Assembly (NCBI RefSeq): GCF_001190945.1
Contig: NZ_CP011112.1
Span: 434,001 to 498,000, forward strand
Source of the DNA: Luteipulveratus mongoliensis
GTDB taxonomy: Bacteria; Actinomycetota; Actinomycetes; Actinomycetales; Dermatophilaceae
Length of the DNA: 64,000 nucleotides
Direction of reading: 5' to 3'
Shown here in pieces: positions 16,233 through 24,657 of the stretch. Numbering within the stretch: the stretch's first letter is position 1; each line of letters begins with the position of its first letter. Below the pieces are notes generated by a model that was given only the letters and a program-made list of their open reading frames with translations, made no database searches and was not told the origin of the DNA. A program made the translations under genes and the position numbers.

Positions 16233-17468
16233 ATGCAGCAGGGCGGTCGCAACCGAACTCGCGCCCTGGTCGCGACCGCAGCTGTGCTGGCACTCGGTGT
16301 CGGCGCCATCGGCGCGATCCAGCTCTGGCCCGAGGACGACAAACCTCAGGCCATCGGCAGCACCAACTCACCAGGTCCTACGAACGATGCAAGTCCCACG
16401 CCGACAACAGGTCCCACCAGCGACGCGGGGAACACAGCGTCGACCTCACCCACGGATCCCCCGACGGCCGTGCCCTGCGGTAGCAAGGCCCCGGTGACCG
16501 GAGCCGGCCTGCCCGCCTTCGCGACCGCGATGGCGTCCTACTCGAAGACGTACGACTTGAGCTGCCCTGGTGCCACGAGCACGTTCGAGCCCCTCAGCAC
16601 TGACGCCGGCATCGAGAAGTTCCTGGGCGGCAAGGCCGACTTCGCCGCCTCTGATCGCCCGCTCAACGTCGCCGAGATGGACCAGGCGAAGCACCGCTGC
16701 AACGGGCCGGCGCTCCATCTCCCGATGGACTTCAGCGCGCTGGAGATCGCCTACAACCTGACCGATCCCAACCGAGCTGCGCCTGAAGGGCTCGTGCTCA
16801 GCGCACCGGTCCTCGCCAAGATCTTCACCGGCTCGCTCAAGCGCTGGAACGACCCGTCCATCAGCGCGCTGAACCCGGGCGTATCGCTGCCAGACGTGCC
16901 GATCGTCCCGATCTTCCGCTCGGACCAGTCGACCACCACGCAGACGTTCCAGCAGTACCTCACGGCCGCGTCGAGCGGCGCCTGGACCAAGGGCGAGACG
17001 ACGGCCTTCACCGGCGGTGCTGGTCGGGGAGTTCAGGGCGCCGACGACGTCGTACGAGAGATCAAGTCCACCAAGGGCGCGATCGCGTACCTCGATCCCC
17101 AGGGCATCTCCGGTGTCGACACGTTGTACCCGGCTCGGATCCACAACGGCCACGGCGCGACCCAGTTCGTCGGACAGGGGCCGACGAAAGCGATCGCGGG
17201 CACCACGGTGCGCCCGCAGTCAGCCGGTGACGCCAGCCTGTTCACGCCATCGCTCTATCGGCCGACCGCGACCGCTGCCTATCCGTTGGTTCAGGTGACC
17301 GATCTGATCGTCTGCTCGACAGCGCCGAACGCCGACCGGGCGAACGCGATCAAGTCCTTCCTCCTGGCGGCGGCCGCCACGTCCGAGTCCAAGGGCTACG
17401 TGCGGATGCCGGCAAACCTGAAGTCCACGGTCGTGGCCTCGGTCAGGACGATCACGCCGATCAGCTGA
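16233..17468 (+). CDS. PstS-like phosphate-binding protein, membrane anchored
   Basis: A 411-aa protein with a short cytoplasmic start, a transmembrane or signal-anchor helix (about residues 11-31), a Ser/Thr/Pro-rich linker and a PstS-type solute-binding domain (about 90-411). The domain is paralogous to the C-terminal domain of the kinase at 8.3 kb: both share FRSDQ(T/S)...TTxxFQQYLTA(A/S)S, RWNDPSI/TWNDPAI and AYPLxQxTxxIVCS. I chose ATG 16233 because GGGGG lies just before it; ATG 16194 would add 13 residues. No pstCAB genes are present, so it may be a sensor or decoy partner of the kinase rather than a transport component. That pairing is inference. Confidence 0.8.
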   Translation: MQQGGRNRTRALVATAAVLALGVGAIGAIQLWPEDDKPQAIGSTNSPGPTNDASPTPTTGPTSDAGNTASTSPTDPPTAVPCGSKAPVTGAGLPAFATAMASYSKTYDLSCPGATSTFEPLSTDAGIEKFLGGKADFAASDRPLNVAEMDQAKHRCNGPALHLPMDFSALEIAYNLTDPNRAAPEGLVLSAPVLAKIFTGSLKRWNDPSISALNPGVSLPDVPIVPIFRSDQSTTTQTFQQYLTAASSGAWTKGETTAFTGGAGRGVQGADDVVREIKSTKGAIAYLDPQGISGVDTLYPARIHNGHGATQFVGQGPTKAIAGTTVRPQSAGDASLFTPSLYRPTATAAYPLVQVTDLIVCSTAPNADRANAIKSFLLAAAATSESKGYVRMPANLKSTVVASVRTITPIS

Positions 17469-17510
17469 GCCGGGTCACGCCGGCGTGGGAGTCTGTCTAG
17501 CCTCCTACCT

Positions 17511-17954
17511 ATGGAGCCCACACTCGCCGCGATCGCTGACCGTCTCGCCATCAGCGAGCTCGTCACGAAGCTGTTCGTCTACACCGATCAGGCACGATGG
17601 GACGACCTGGTCAACGAGGTCTTCACGCCGGAGGTCTTCTTCGACGGTGGCTTCGGCGACCCAGCCGCGACCGTCGAGGCCCGGACCATCGCCGACGGTT
17701 GGAAGGTCGGCCTCGCCGATCTTGACTCCTGCCATCACCAGTCCGGCAACCAGCTGATCGAGATCGATGGCGACACCGCTGCGATCCACGCCGACGCGAT
17801 CGCGGTGCACTCCAAGGAGTCCGCGACCAAGGGCAAGACCCGCACGTTCATCGGCAGCTACGACATCGGCGCACAACGCACCGACAGCGGCTGGCGCCTC
17901 GACAAGTTCGTGTACGACCTCAAGATCGTTGACGGGAACGCCGACCTGACCTGA
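17511..17954 (+). CDS. SnoaL-like/NTF2-fold protein
   Basis: A 147-aa nuclear transport factor 2-fold protein of the SnoaL-like group: ADRLAISELVTKLFVYTDQARWDDLVNEVF at the start and a GWRLDKFVYDLKIVDG ending. Such proteins are small cone-shaped enzymes or ligand-binding proteins with highly varied functions (dehydratases, isomerases, limonene epoxide hydrolase relatives). No catalytic assignment is possible. It starts at ATG 17512 region, at the head of the open frame at 17511, 42 bp after the PstS-like gene on the same strand. Confidence 0.78.
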   Translation: MEPTLAAIADRLAISELVTKLFVYTDQARWDDLVNEVFTPEVFFDGGFGDPAATVEARTIADGWKVGLADLDSCHHQSGNQLIEIDGDTAAIHADAIAVHSKESATKGKTRTFIGSYDIGAQRTDSGWRLDKFVYDLKIVDGNADLT

Positions 17955-17995
17955 TCCAGTACGCCGGTACCTGGCTGATCCTGGACCCCTCACGG

Positions 17996-18036
17996 GGTCT
18001 CGATACGGCTCCGCTGGCGCTCCGCCTACTCGACCA
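17996..18036. repeat. Dispersed repeat, copy 3 (right half)
   Basis: GGGGTCTCGATACGGCTCCG ... CGCCTACTCGACCAGCG. It overlaps the 3' end of the minus-strand SnoaL-like gene and supplies its last codons CTG GTC GAG TAG. Confidence 0.88.
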
Positions 18037-18490
18037 GCGTGGGAGCGGCGAAGTTGGCGAGGACGGCCTCGCCCAGTGTCTGGGTCGCGGACAGCGGGCG
18101 AACCATCACGGTGATCTCCTCGATCAGCCCTGACAAGCCGACGTGCAGCAGGTCCATCCCGTGAATCTCCTTGCCCTGCACCGTCGCTCGGAAGATCAGC
18201 ACCTGTGCATCGGTGCCTTGATCTCGATACGGCCCCGCTAGCGCCTCGCCTACTCGACCAGCGGCCGGTTCGACGGGGCCGGCGAGCTGGCCGACGTACC
18301 GGAACGTCTCGAACGTCCGCAACAACACACCCAACAGCTCAACCACATCCGCCCGCCCCTCGAACGGTCGGAACTTCACCGGGCTGTAGAGCCGCACCTC
18401 CGGCGCCAGCGTCGCCGCGATCGCGTCGATGTCGCGCGCCTCCACGCCCGCCCGGAACCTGCCTGCAGGGTCAGAATCGTGATTAGTCAT
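18026..18490 (-). CDS. SnoaL-like/nuclear transport factor 2 protein carrying an in-frame repeat insertion
   Basis: A 154-aa SnoaL-like protein. ATG 18490 gives MTNHDSDPAGRFRAGVEARD, the usual start for this group. Residues around 78-93 (AAGRVGEALAGPYRDQ) are encoded by a half copy of the dispersed repeat lying in frame, and the last residues TLVE with the TAG stop come from another copy. Without the insertion the flanking segments read as a normal NTF2 fold (RPFEGRADVVELLGVLLRTF, then VLIFRATVQGKEIHGMDLLHV). It is divergent from a padR gene with only 40 bp between starts. Whether the protein still folds is uncertain. Confidence 0.75.
   Translation of the reverse strand: MTNHDSDPAGRFRAGVEARDIDAIAATLAPEVRLYSPVKFRPFEGRADVVELLGVLLRTFETFRYVGQLAGPVEPAAGRVGEALAGPYRDQGTDAQVLIFRATVQGKEIHGMDLLHVGLSGLIEEITVMVRPLSATQTLGEAVLANFAAPTLVE
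18218..18263. repeat. Dispersed repeat, copy 4 (right half) inside a coding sequence
   Basis: TGATCTCGATACGGCCCCGC ... CCTACTCGACCAGCGG lies within the SnoaL-like gene and preserves its reading frame, adding about 16 residues. Confidence 0.88.
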
Positions 18491-18502
18491 ATTCTTGAGT
18501 AT
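18489..18502. promoter_or_regulatory. Near-palindrome between SnoaL-like gene and padR
   Basis: ATATTCTTGAGTAT is symmetric with one mismatch (ATATTC against GAGTAT) and overlaps the SnoaL-like ATG. It lies in the 40-bp divergent gap before the padR gene, a likely PadR operator. Confidence 0.4.
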
Positions 18503-18530
18503 GCTCGGACCAGCAACAGAAGGGAAGCCC

Positions 18531-19094
18531 ATGGCTCTCAAGCACGCCGTCCTGGCCGCGCTGCTCACCGGCGAGCTCAGCGGCTACCAGCTGGCGAAGG
18601 CGTTCGACATCGGCGTCGCGAACTTCTGGCACGCCCTGCCCCAGCAGCTGTACGCCGAGCTCACCCGCCTCGAGGGCGAGGGCCTGATCAGCGGTCGCGA
18701 GGTCGTGCAGGAGACCCGCCCCACCAAGCGCCTCTTCACCGTCACCGAGGACGGCCACGCCGAGCTGCAGCGTTTCGTCGACAAGAGCGCCAAGCCATCC
18801 GTCATGCGCGATGACCTCGTCGTCATGGTCCAGGCCGTCGACGGCGTCGACCCCGCTCCCGTCATCGCCCAGCTCGAGGAACGCGCCACCTTCGCCGCCG
18901 CCAAGGTCACCCTCTTCGAAGGGCTGCTCGAGCGCATGCGCGGCACCCAGACCGAGGACGACTTCCTCAGCACCAGCGATCGCATCGGCCCCTACCTCAC
19001 CTGTCTCCGCGGCCTCACCTACGAGCAGGAAAACGTCGCCTGGTGTCGCCGCACCGCGTCAATCCTCAACAGCAGGAAGGCAATTCATGCCTAG
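18531..19094 (+). CDS. PadR family transcriptional regulator
   Basis: A 187-aa PadR-type winged-helix regulator. The N-terminal domain (MALKHAVLAALLTGELSGYQ, then LYAELTRLEGEGLISGREV and TKRLFTVTEDGHAELQRFV) is the standard PadR DNA-binding core, and the C-terminal half is the helical dimerisation part. I chose ATG 18531, preceded by AGAAGGGAAG, over an upstream in-frame ATG. It overlaps the next gene by 8 bp and is divergent from the SnoaL-like gene, so these three probably form one regulated locus. The inducer is unknown. Confidence 0.88.
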   Translation: MALKHAVLAALLTGELSGYQLAKAFDIGVANFWHALPQQLYAELTRLEGEGLISGREVVQETRPTKRLFTVTEDGHAELQRFVDKSAKPSVMRDDLVVMVQAVDGVDPAPVIAQLEERATFAAAKVTLFEGLLERMRGTQTEDDFLSTSDRIGPYLTCLRGLTYEQENVAWCRRTASILNSRKAIHA

Positions 19095-19860
19095 CTACAC
19101 CCGCTACGTCGCCCTCGGCGACAGCCAGACCGAGGGTCTGTGGGACGGCAATGACGAGACCGGACTGCGCGGCTGGGCCGACCGGCTCTCCGAGCACCTG
19201 GCCGTTGCCAACCCAGGCATGACGTACGCCAACCTCGCCGTCCGTGGCCTCCGCGCCCGACAGATCCGGGAGACCCAGCTCGACGCGGCCATCGCACTCA
19301 AGCCCGATATCGCCACGGTGCTGGCCGGCATGAACGACGCCATGCGGCCGTCCTACGACGCGGATGCTGTGACGGCGGACCTCGAGGCGATGTTCGTCGG
19401 GCTGACTGCGGCGGGCGCGACCGTCGCCACGCTGACCTTCCCCGACATCGGTCGCATCGCGCCGCTCGCCAAGCCGTTGCGCGCCCGCGTCGAGGACCTC
19501 AACGAGCGCATCCGTTCGACGGCCGCTCGCCACGGTGTGGTCGTCGTCGAGTCCACCGCCCACGACGTCACGACCGACCCGCGCATCTGGTCCACCGACC
19601 GGCTGCACGCCAGCCCGCTAGGCCATGCCCGGATCGCTGCAGCGATGGCCCACGCGCTCGAGCTGCCCGGCTCGGACGACTCATGGACGCACCCGCTCGT
19701 GCCGTTGGAGCCGCTCCCGCGCCTGGAGCGCGCGGTCATCGAGGCGAAGTGGGCGGCCGGCTTCCTGGGGCCGTGGCTCGTACGCCGGTTGCGCGGCCAG
19801 TCCTCGGGCGACGGTCGCGAGGCAAAGCGTCCACAGCTACTGCCCGTCGAGGTCAGCTGA
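19087..19860 (+). CDS. SGNH/GDSL hydrolase family protein
   Basis: A 257-aa SGNH hydrolase. Block I GDSQTEG (residues 11-17) holds the nucleophile Ser, the block III Asn is in AGMNDAMRP, and block V TDRLHAS carries the Asp-His pair, so the catalytic set is complete. No signal peptide is visible. Such enzymes are esterases or lipases with broad substrates; the natural one is unknown. Its ATG at 19087 overlaps the padR 3' end and has an AGGAAGG ribosome-binding site. Translational coupling suggests that PadR controls this esterase. Confidence 0.87.
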   Translation: MPSYTRYVALGDSQTEGLWDGNDETGLRGWADRLSEHLAVANPGMTYANLAVRGLRARQIRETQLDAAIALKPDIATVLAGMNDAMRPSYDADAVTADLEAMFVGLTAAGATVATLTFPDIGRIAPLAKPLRARVEDLNERIRSTAARHGVVVVESTAHDVTTDPRIWSTDRLHASPLGHARIAAAMAHALELPGSDDSWTHPLVPLEPLPRLERAVIEAKWAAGFLGPWLVRRLRGQSSGDGREAKRPQLLPVEVS

Positions 19861-19876
19861 GCGGACGGCTCGCCAG

Positions 19877-19988
19877 GTCTCGATACGGCTCGGCTAGCGC
19901 CTCGCCTACTCGACCAGCGGTGGGTGGCTAGCGCCTCGCCTACTCGACCAGCGGTGGGTGGCTAGCGTCTCGCCTACTCGACCAGCGG
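19877..19988. repeat. Dispersed repeat, copy 5 with tandemly amplified right-half core
   Basis: GGTCTCGATACGGCTCGGCT begins a right half whose 3' part (TAGCGCCTCGCCTACTCGAC then CAGCGGTGGGTGGC) is repeated three times in tandem, about 38 bp per unit, the third with one change (GCGTCTCG). The amplification shows replication slippage or unequal exchange within the element. Confidence 0.9.
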
Positions 19989-20030
19989 ATTAGAGGCTCG
20001 ACCGGCATTCCGGGCGTAGGGTCAGGCGTC

Positions 20031-20594
20031 ATGAGCGAAACGGCCGAGCGGACGACGTATGTCCTGATCGACGGCGAGAACATCGACGCCACCCTCGGCA
20101 CCGCCATCCTGAGTCGCCGGCCGCAGCCGGAGGAGCGTCCGCGCTGGGACCGGCTGCTGAAGTTCGCAGCCGACCAGTGGGGCCAGCCGGCCAAGGGACT
20201 GTTCTTCCTGGCGGCCAACAACGAGCTGCCGATGAGCTTCATCCAGGCGCTGTTTGCGTTGGGGTACAAGCCGATTCCGCTGTCCGGCGGCCCCGGCGAC
20301 AAGGTCGTCGACATGGCGATCCAGCGCACGATCGTCGAGCTGCAGAGCCGCGACGCCGACATGATGCTGGTCAGCCACGACGGTGACTTCCTGCCGCAGC
20401 TCGAGCAGCTGTGCGACGGACGCAAGGTCGGGCTGATCGCCTTCCGCGAGTTCCGCAACGCCGGGTTCGTCGGGCTGGCCGACAAGGGGTTGGAGTTCTT
20501 CGACCTCGAGTACGACGTGCAGGCGTTCAACGCCCGGCTGCCTCGCGTCCGCATCATCCCGATCGACGAGTTCGAGCCCGCCGACTTCCTGTAG
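20031..20594 (+). CDS. NYN domain protein (LabA/PIN-like)
   Basis: A 187-aa NYN-domain protein, a PIN-like fold found in ribonucleases and RNA-processing regulators. LIDGENIDATL (12-22) and VSHDGDFLPQLEQL with its paired Asp residues form the acidic metal-binding site, and GDKVVDMAIQRTIVEL provides the intervening conserved block. It probably acts on RNA in the cytoplasm, but its target is unknown. The gene stands alone between repeat copy 5 and the PHP hydrolase gene. Confidence 0.85.
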   Translation: MSETAERTTYVLIDGENIDATLGTAILSRRPQPEERPRWDRLLKFAADQWGQPAKGLFFLAANNELPMSFIQALFALGYKPIPLSGGPGDKVVDMAIQRTIVELQSRDADMMLVSHDGDFLPQLEQLCDGRKVGLIAFREFRNAGFVGLADKGLEFFDLEYDVQAFNARLPRVRIIPIDEFEPADFL

Positions 20595-20702
20595 GCGAGC
20601 GGTCGAGGTGGCGGCGGTTGTTCACGCCGCGGGCCACCACGCGTCATGTCGCGGTTCTAACGTCGGCAGAGTCACTGTCGACTGACGTCAGAGGAGCCCG
20701 AG

Positions 20703-22202
20703 ATGAGCGCGATGAACCGTCGGACCGTCCTGGCAGCGAGCGGCGCGATCGCCGCCGGCGCCGCGGTCAACCTGCTGCCCGGTGTCGCGTTCGGGGCCGA
20801 GAAGCCGCGCACCGGCACCGAGACCAAGACGGTCAAGGGCACGTTCCCGACGGGCACCTCGGACTTCTTCTACCTGCCGATCACCGTGCCGCGTGGCGTG
20901 AGCAAGATCGACGTGAAGTACTCCTACGACAAGCCGACCGTCCCGCAGGGCACCCGCGGAAACGCTTGTGACATAGGCATGTTCGGGCCCGAGGGCTACC
21001 AGCCGGGCAACAAGCGCGGCTTCCGCGGCTGGTCCGGTGGGTTCCGCGACAGCTTCTCGATCAGCGCCTCCGAGGCCACGCCCGGATACATCGCCGGCCC
21101 GATCAAACCGGGCACCTGGCACGTCATCCTCGGCCCGTACACCGTTGCGCCCCAAGGCCTTTCGTACGACGTCAACATCACCCTGACGTACGGCCCCGCG
21201 GGCCCGACGTACAAGCCGAACCCGGCACCGACGAGCGCGCCCAAGAAGGAGCGCGGCCGCGCCTGGTACCGCGGCGACAGCCACCTGCACACCGTGCATT
21301 CCGACGGTCGTCGCACGCCGGCCGAGCTGGTCGCCGACGCCCGCGCGGCCGGCCTCGACTTCGTCACGTCGACGGACCACAACACCTACAGCTCCCAGCT
21401 CCAGTGGGGCGACCACGCCACCGACGACCTGCTCATCCTCAACGGCGAGGAAGTCACCACTCGCTCGGGTCACTGGCCGGCCATCGGTCTGCCCGCCGGC
21501 ACCTGGCTGGACTGGCGCTACCGCTCCTCGAACCCGAAGGCGTTCGAGCACTTCGTCGCCGAGGCGCATCGCGCGGGAGGCCTTGTCGTTGCTGCACATC
21601 CGTACGCCAACTGCTTCGGCTGCGCCTACGAGTTCACCTACGACCACGTCGACCTGGTCGAGGTCTGGAACGGCCCGTGGGACATCTCCGACGAGGCGTC
21701 CGTGACCGCGTGGCACGGCATGCTCCGCCAGGGTCAGTTCGTCGCGGCCGTGGGCCATTCCGACGCGCACAACCCGGACAACACCATCGGCCTGCCGCAG
21801 ACGATCGTGCACGCGGACAAGCTCGAGCGCGGTGCCCTGATGAAGGGCCTCGCGGCCGGTCGCTCGTGGATTGCGGAGTCCTCGGCCGTGGACCTGACGT
21901 TCCGCGCGAGCGCGCGTGGGCGTACGGCTGAGATCGGCGACCACCTCAAGGTCGACACCGGCACACCCATCACGGTGACCTGCGAGGTGAGTGGCGTCCC
22001 GGGCACCACGATCCAGGCGATCGACCAGACCGGCCCGACGTTCTCCGCCCCGGTCGATGCGACCGGCAAGGCGACGCTGACGTGGACGACGTACGCGCGC
22101 TACTCCAACTGGGTGCGCGCCGAGGTACGCCGGGGGACCGGTCTCCCCGCGCCGATGGTCGCGCTCACCAACCCGATCTGGTTCGACGCGCGTCGAGGGT
22201 GA
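20703..22202 (+). CDS. CehA/McbA-type PHP-domain metallohydrolase, Tat-exported
   Basis: A 499-aa secreted hydrolase. The N-terminus MSAMNRRTVLAASGAIAAGA is a twin-arginine signal (RR at 6-7), so it is exported folded with metals. Residues about 45-170 form a beta-sandwich. The PHP domain follows: GDSHLHTVHSDG (about 193-204), TSTDHNTY, NGEEVTT, HPYAN and GHSDAHN supply the metal-binding His/Asp ligands. A C-terminal beta domain ends the protein. Relatives hydrolyse carbaryl or phosphoester-type substrates, but most are uncharacterised. It ends 8 bp before the convergent LanKC gene, at the left edge of the RiPP region. I see no reason to include it in that pathway. Confidence 0.85.
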   Translation: MSAMNRRTVLAASGAIAAGAAVNLLPGVAFGAEKPRTGTETKTVKGTFPTGTSDFFYLPITVPRGVSKIDVKYSYDKPTVPQGTRGNACDIGMFGPEGYQPGNKRGFRGWSGGFRDSFSISASEATPGYIAGPIKPGTWHVILGPYTVAPQGLSYDVNITLTYGPAGPTYKPNPAPTSAPKKERGRAWYRGDSHLHTVHSDGRRTPAELVADARAAGLDFVTSTDHNTYSSQLQWGDHATDDLLILNGEEVTTRSGHWPAIGLPAGTWLDWRYRSSNPKAFEHFVAEAHRAGGLVVAAHPYANCFGCAYEFTYDHVDLVEVWNGPWDISDEASVTAWHGMLRQGQFVAAVGHSDAHNPDNTIGLPQTIVHADKLERGALMKGLAAGRSWIAESSAVDLTFRASARGRTAEIGDHLKVDTGTPITVTCEVSGVPGTTIQAIDQTGPTFSAPVDATGKATLTWTTYARYSNWVRAEVRRGTGLPAPMVALTNPIWFDARRG

Positions 22203-22210
22203 CAGCACGG

Positions 22211-24652
22211 CTACGCCGACGGCGATCCGAGCAGCAGCGGGAGTCGCGGCGCGGTGCCGGACTCAGCAGCTGCCCTGGCCCAGAGCACGCCGGCCAGACC
22301 GGTCGTCAGATCGCCTGACAGGCGCAGGCTCCCGGAGCCGAGCACGCCGGTGTGCGCACCACTGATCAGGTGCCAGTCCACCCGGGACGCGAGGCGGGCG
22401 ACCTGCTCGGCCGGGTCAGACACAGCGGCAGCCACCAGCACCCCAGCCTGTCCGTCGGCGAGTCCACCGCTGCCCGCCAAGCTGTCCAAGGCGTACGCCG
22501 ACAGCGCCTGAGTGGCCGTCTCCAGCTCCTCGTCGTGACGCTCTTCGGACAGCAGGTGGAGCACGGCGTACAGACCGGTGACACCGGAAGCCAGGCCCGC
22601 CGGACCCGCGCCGCCGGGAAGGCTGCGGAACTCACCCAGGGCCAGCTCGATGGCGCGGTCGAGGAGCTCCGACGCCCCGGTGCGCTGGTGGGCGCGCAGC
22701 AGGAAGAGCGCCACCCCGGTGTCGCCGTGCCACAGGCCCGGCTGCGCGCCGCAGCCGGGCGGTGCGGCGAGACAGCGGTCCACGGCATCGTCAAGCCACG
22801 CTGACAGCTCCGGCCGTGAGTCGAGCAGCTCCAGCAGGGCCAGGCCGTAGCCGGCGACCCCGGAGGACAACGAGACGTCGAGGTCGTCGACCACGGCGGC
22901 GCGAGCCCGGTCGAGCGCGACCTGGGTCCGCTCATCGTCACCCTGCTCCGCCCAGGCCAGGGCCATCCCGGCCCAGCCCTCGAGCAGGCCGCTGCCGCAG
23001 CCCGCCGGCGCGAGCGCATCGAAGCGCCGCCGCATCCAGTCCAGATGAGCCTCGGGCACGTGCTGGCCGATGGCCGTGAGTGCGAGCGCTACGCCGAGCG
23101 CTCCCGTCGCGAGGTCGAGACCGCCGTGTGCTCCTCGGAACTGCGTGATGTCACCGGGATACAGACGGTCGGCGCGATCCAGCTCTGCGCTGTCCAGCAG
23201 CGCGGTGACCAGCACCTCCCGGTCCGGACCGCCTGGCGACGTCTCCGGTCGGCCATCGTCGGCCAGGTTGTCCAGGTCGAGCTCGGCACGGACGACGTCA
23301 GCGAACGAGTCGTCCAGCGGATACAGCTCGGTCGCCGCCGCGATCAGCCGGTCCGCCTGGTCGGGCCCCCAGTGGATCCCGATGGTGAGCGGCAGCAGCA
23401 GCCACAACCGGATACAGCCCAGGCCGAACCGGTCGGCGGCAGCTCCGAGGTAGTGCACGGGCGCCTGAAAGCCGGGTGCGCCCATCCGCGGCGGGGACTG
23501 CGACTCGACGGAGGTCGCCGCCTCGAAGTCGATGAAGTGCAGGGCACCGTCCTCGCCGACCAGGATGTTGTTGGGGTGCAGGTCGCCGAAGACGACACCT
23601 CGGTCGTGCATCGCGTACACCGCGTCCGAGACCTTCTCCATGACGCCAGTCACCCAGCCGGCGTAGTCCGCCAGAGCGGCAGGATTACCGTGCCCGGTGA
23701 GCAGCGGGTTCCTCCCGGCCGCGAGCACGGCAAGGGACGTGCCCTCGACGAATTCCCTTGCCAGGTATTCGTTCTCGTGGCCGAGCTCCATGCCGTACAC
23801 CTTTGGCACGACGTCGAGGCCGGTCAACGCGCACATCGCCCAGTGCTCGCTGCGCAGCCGGGTGACCGCGTCCCCGACGGAGTCCAAGCCGGCGTGGGGG
23901 CGGGCCTCCTTCAGCAGGACCTTCGCGCCGGTGGCCTTGTCCTGCGCGACGTAGACCCCGCCACTGTTGGAGAAGTGCAACGCCTGCGAGACCGAGTACG
24001 GGAAGTCGGACATCGTGCTGGCACGCTGAGCGGCGTACGACTCCTGGAGACACGGGGGGACGGCCACGCCGTCGAGCAGATGGAACCCAGGACGGCGGTC
24101 GTCGGGCACGAGCTCGCCCGTGGGCGTACGCACGGCGGGCACCTCTCGACCGTCTGCATCGGTCGTCGTCATCTTCACGAATGCGCCGTAACGAACGTAG
24201 AGCGGTCCGGACCGGAACCGAAGGTCCGTCAGGATGCGCGGCCCCTCCCTACCGCCGATTACCGCGTCGAGCTCGGTCAACGTCCGCTCGAGAGCCGCCT
24301 CGTCAGTCGGGTAGATCGCGACGAACTTGCCGCTCGCGGTCCGGTCGCCGGCCTTGCTGTTGCGGCGCAACAGAAGGGTGCGGCTGCGAATGAACTTGTA
24401 CGCCAGGCCAGCTCGATGGCAGTAGGACTCGACGGCCTTGAGGATGTCCTCGGCGTTGTCCAGCGTGGCCGAGACATGGACCTTCCATCCCTGCTCCGGC
24501 ATCGGGAAGGCCACCGGCTGACGAAAGATCCACTCGCCGCTGTCCCGGGTGACCCATCCCGTCGGGAGCTCGGTCGGCCAGTCGCTGCTGTCGGTCACGG
24601 GCAGGTCGTAGTACGGGTATCCGTCGCCACGACAGAAGGTGGTGTGGTCCAT
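22211..24652 (-). CDS. Class III lanthipeptide synthetase (LanKC)
   Basis: An 813-aa three-domain enzyme: N-terminal phosphoSer/Thr lyase region (about 1-210), a kinase domain (about 225-480) with the ATP-binding Lys in VLLKEARPH (about 247), GDLHPNN (356-362) and HFIDFEAA, and a C-terminal LanC-like cyclase domain. The cyclase lacks zinc ligands (LWHGDTG where LanC has WCHG), as in class III rather than class IV enzymes. It would phosphorylate Ser/Thr in a precursor and eliminate phosphate to give Dha/Dhb. Start ATG 24652 lies five bases after the M50 stop with GGAGG upstream, so it is the last gene of the daptide operon. The operon precursors have no Cys, so dehydration without ring formation is the simplest role. 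Confidence 0.9.
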   Translation of the reverse strand: MDHTTFCRGDGYPYYDLPVTDSSDWPTELPTGWVTRDSGEWIFRQPVAFPMPEQGWKVHVSATLDNAEDILKAVESYCHRAGLAYKFIRSRTLLLRRNSKAGDRTASGKFVAIYPTDEAALERTLTELDAVIGGREGPRILTDLRFRSGPLYVRYGAFVKMTTTDADGREVPAVRTPTGELVPDDRRPGFHLLDGVAVPPCLQESYAAQRASTMSDFPYSVSQALHFSNSGGVYVAQDKATGAKVLLKEARPHAGLDSVGDAVTRLRSEHWAMCALTGLDVVPKVYGMELGHENEYLAREFVEGTSLAVLAAGRNPLLTGHGNPAALADYAGWVTGVMEKVSDAVYAMHDRGVVFGDLHPNNILVGEDGALHFIDFEAATSVESQSPPRMGAPGFQAPVHYLGAAADRFGLGCIRLWLLLPLTIGIHWGPDQADRLIAAATELYPLDDSFADVVRAELDLDNLADDGRPETSPGGPDREVLVTALLDSAELDRADRLYPGDITQFRGAHGGLDLATGALGVALALTAIGQHVPEAHLDWMRRRFDALAPAGCGSGLLEGWAGMALAWAEQGDDERTQVALDRARAAVVDDLDVSLSSGVAGYGLALLELLDSRPELSAWLDDAVDRCLAAPPGCGAQPGLWHGDTGVALFLLRAHQRTGASELLDRAIELALGEFRSLPGGAGPAGLASGVTGLYAVLHLLSEERHDEELETATQALSAYALDSLAGSGGLADGQAGVLVAAAVSDPAEQVARLASRVDWHLISGAHTGVLGSGSLRLSGDLTTGLAGVLWARAAAESGTAPRLPLLLGSPSA

Positions 24653-24657
24653 GTCGC

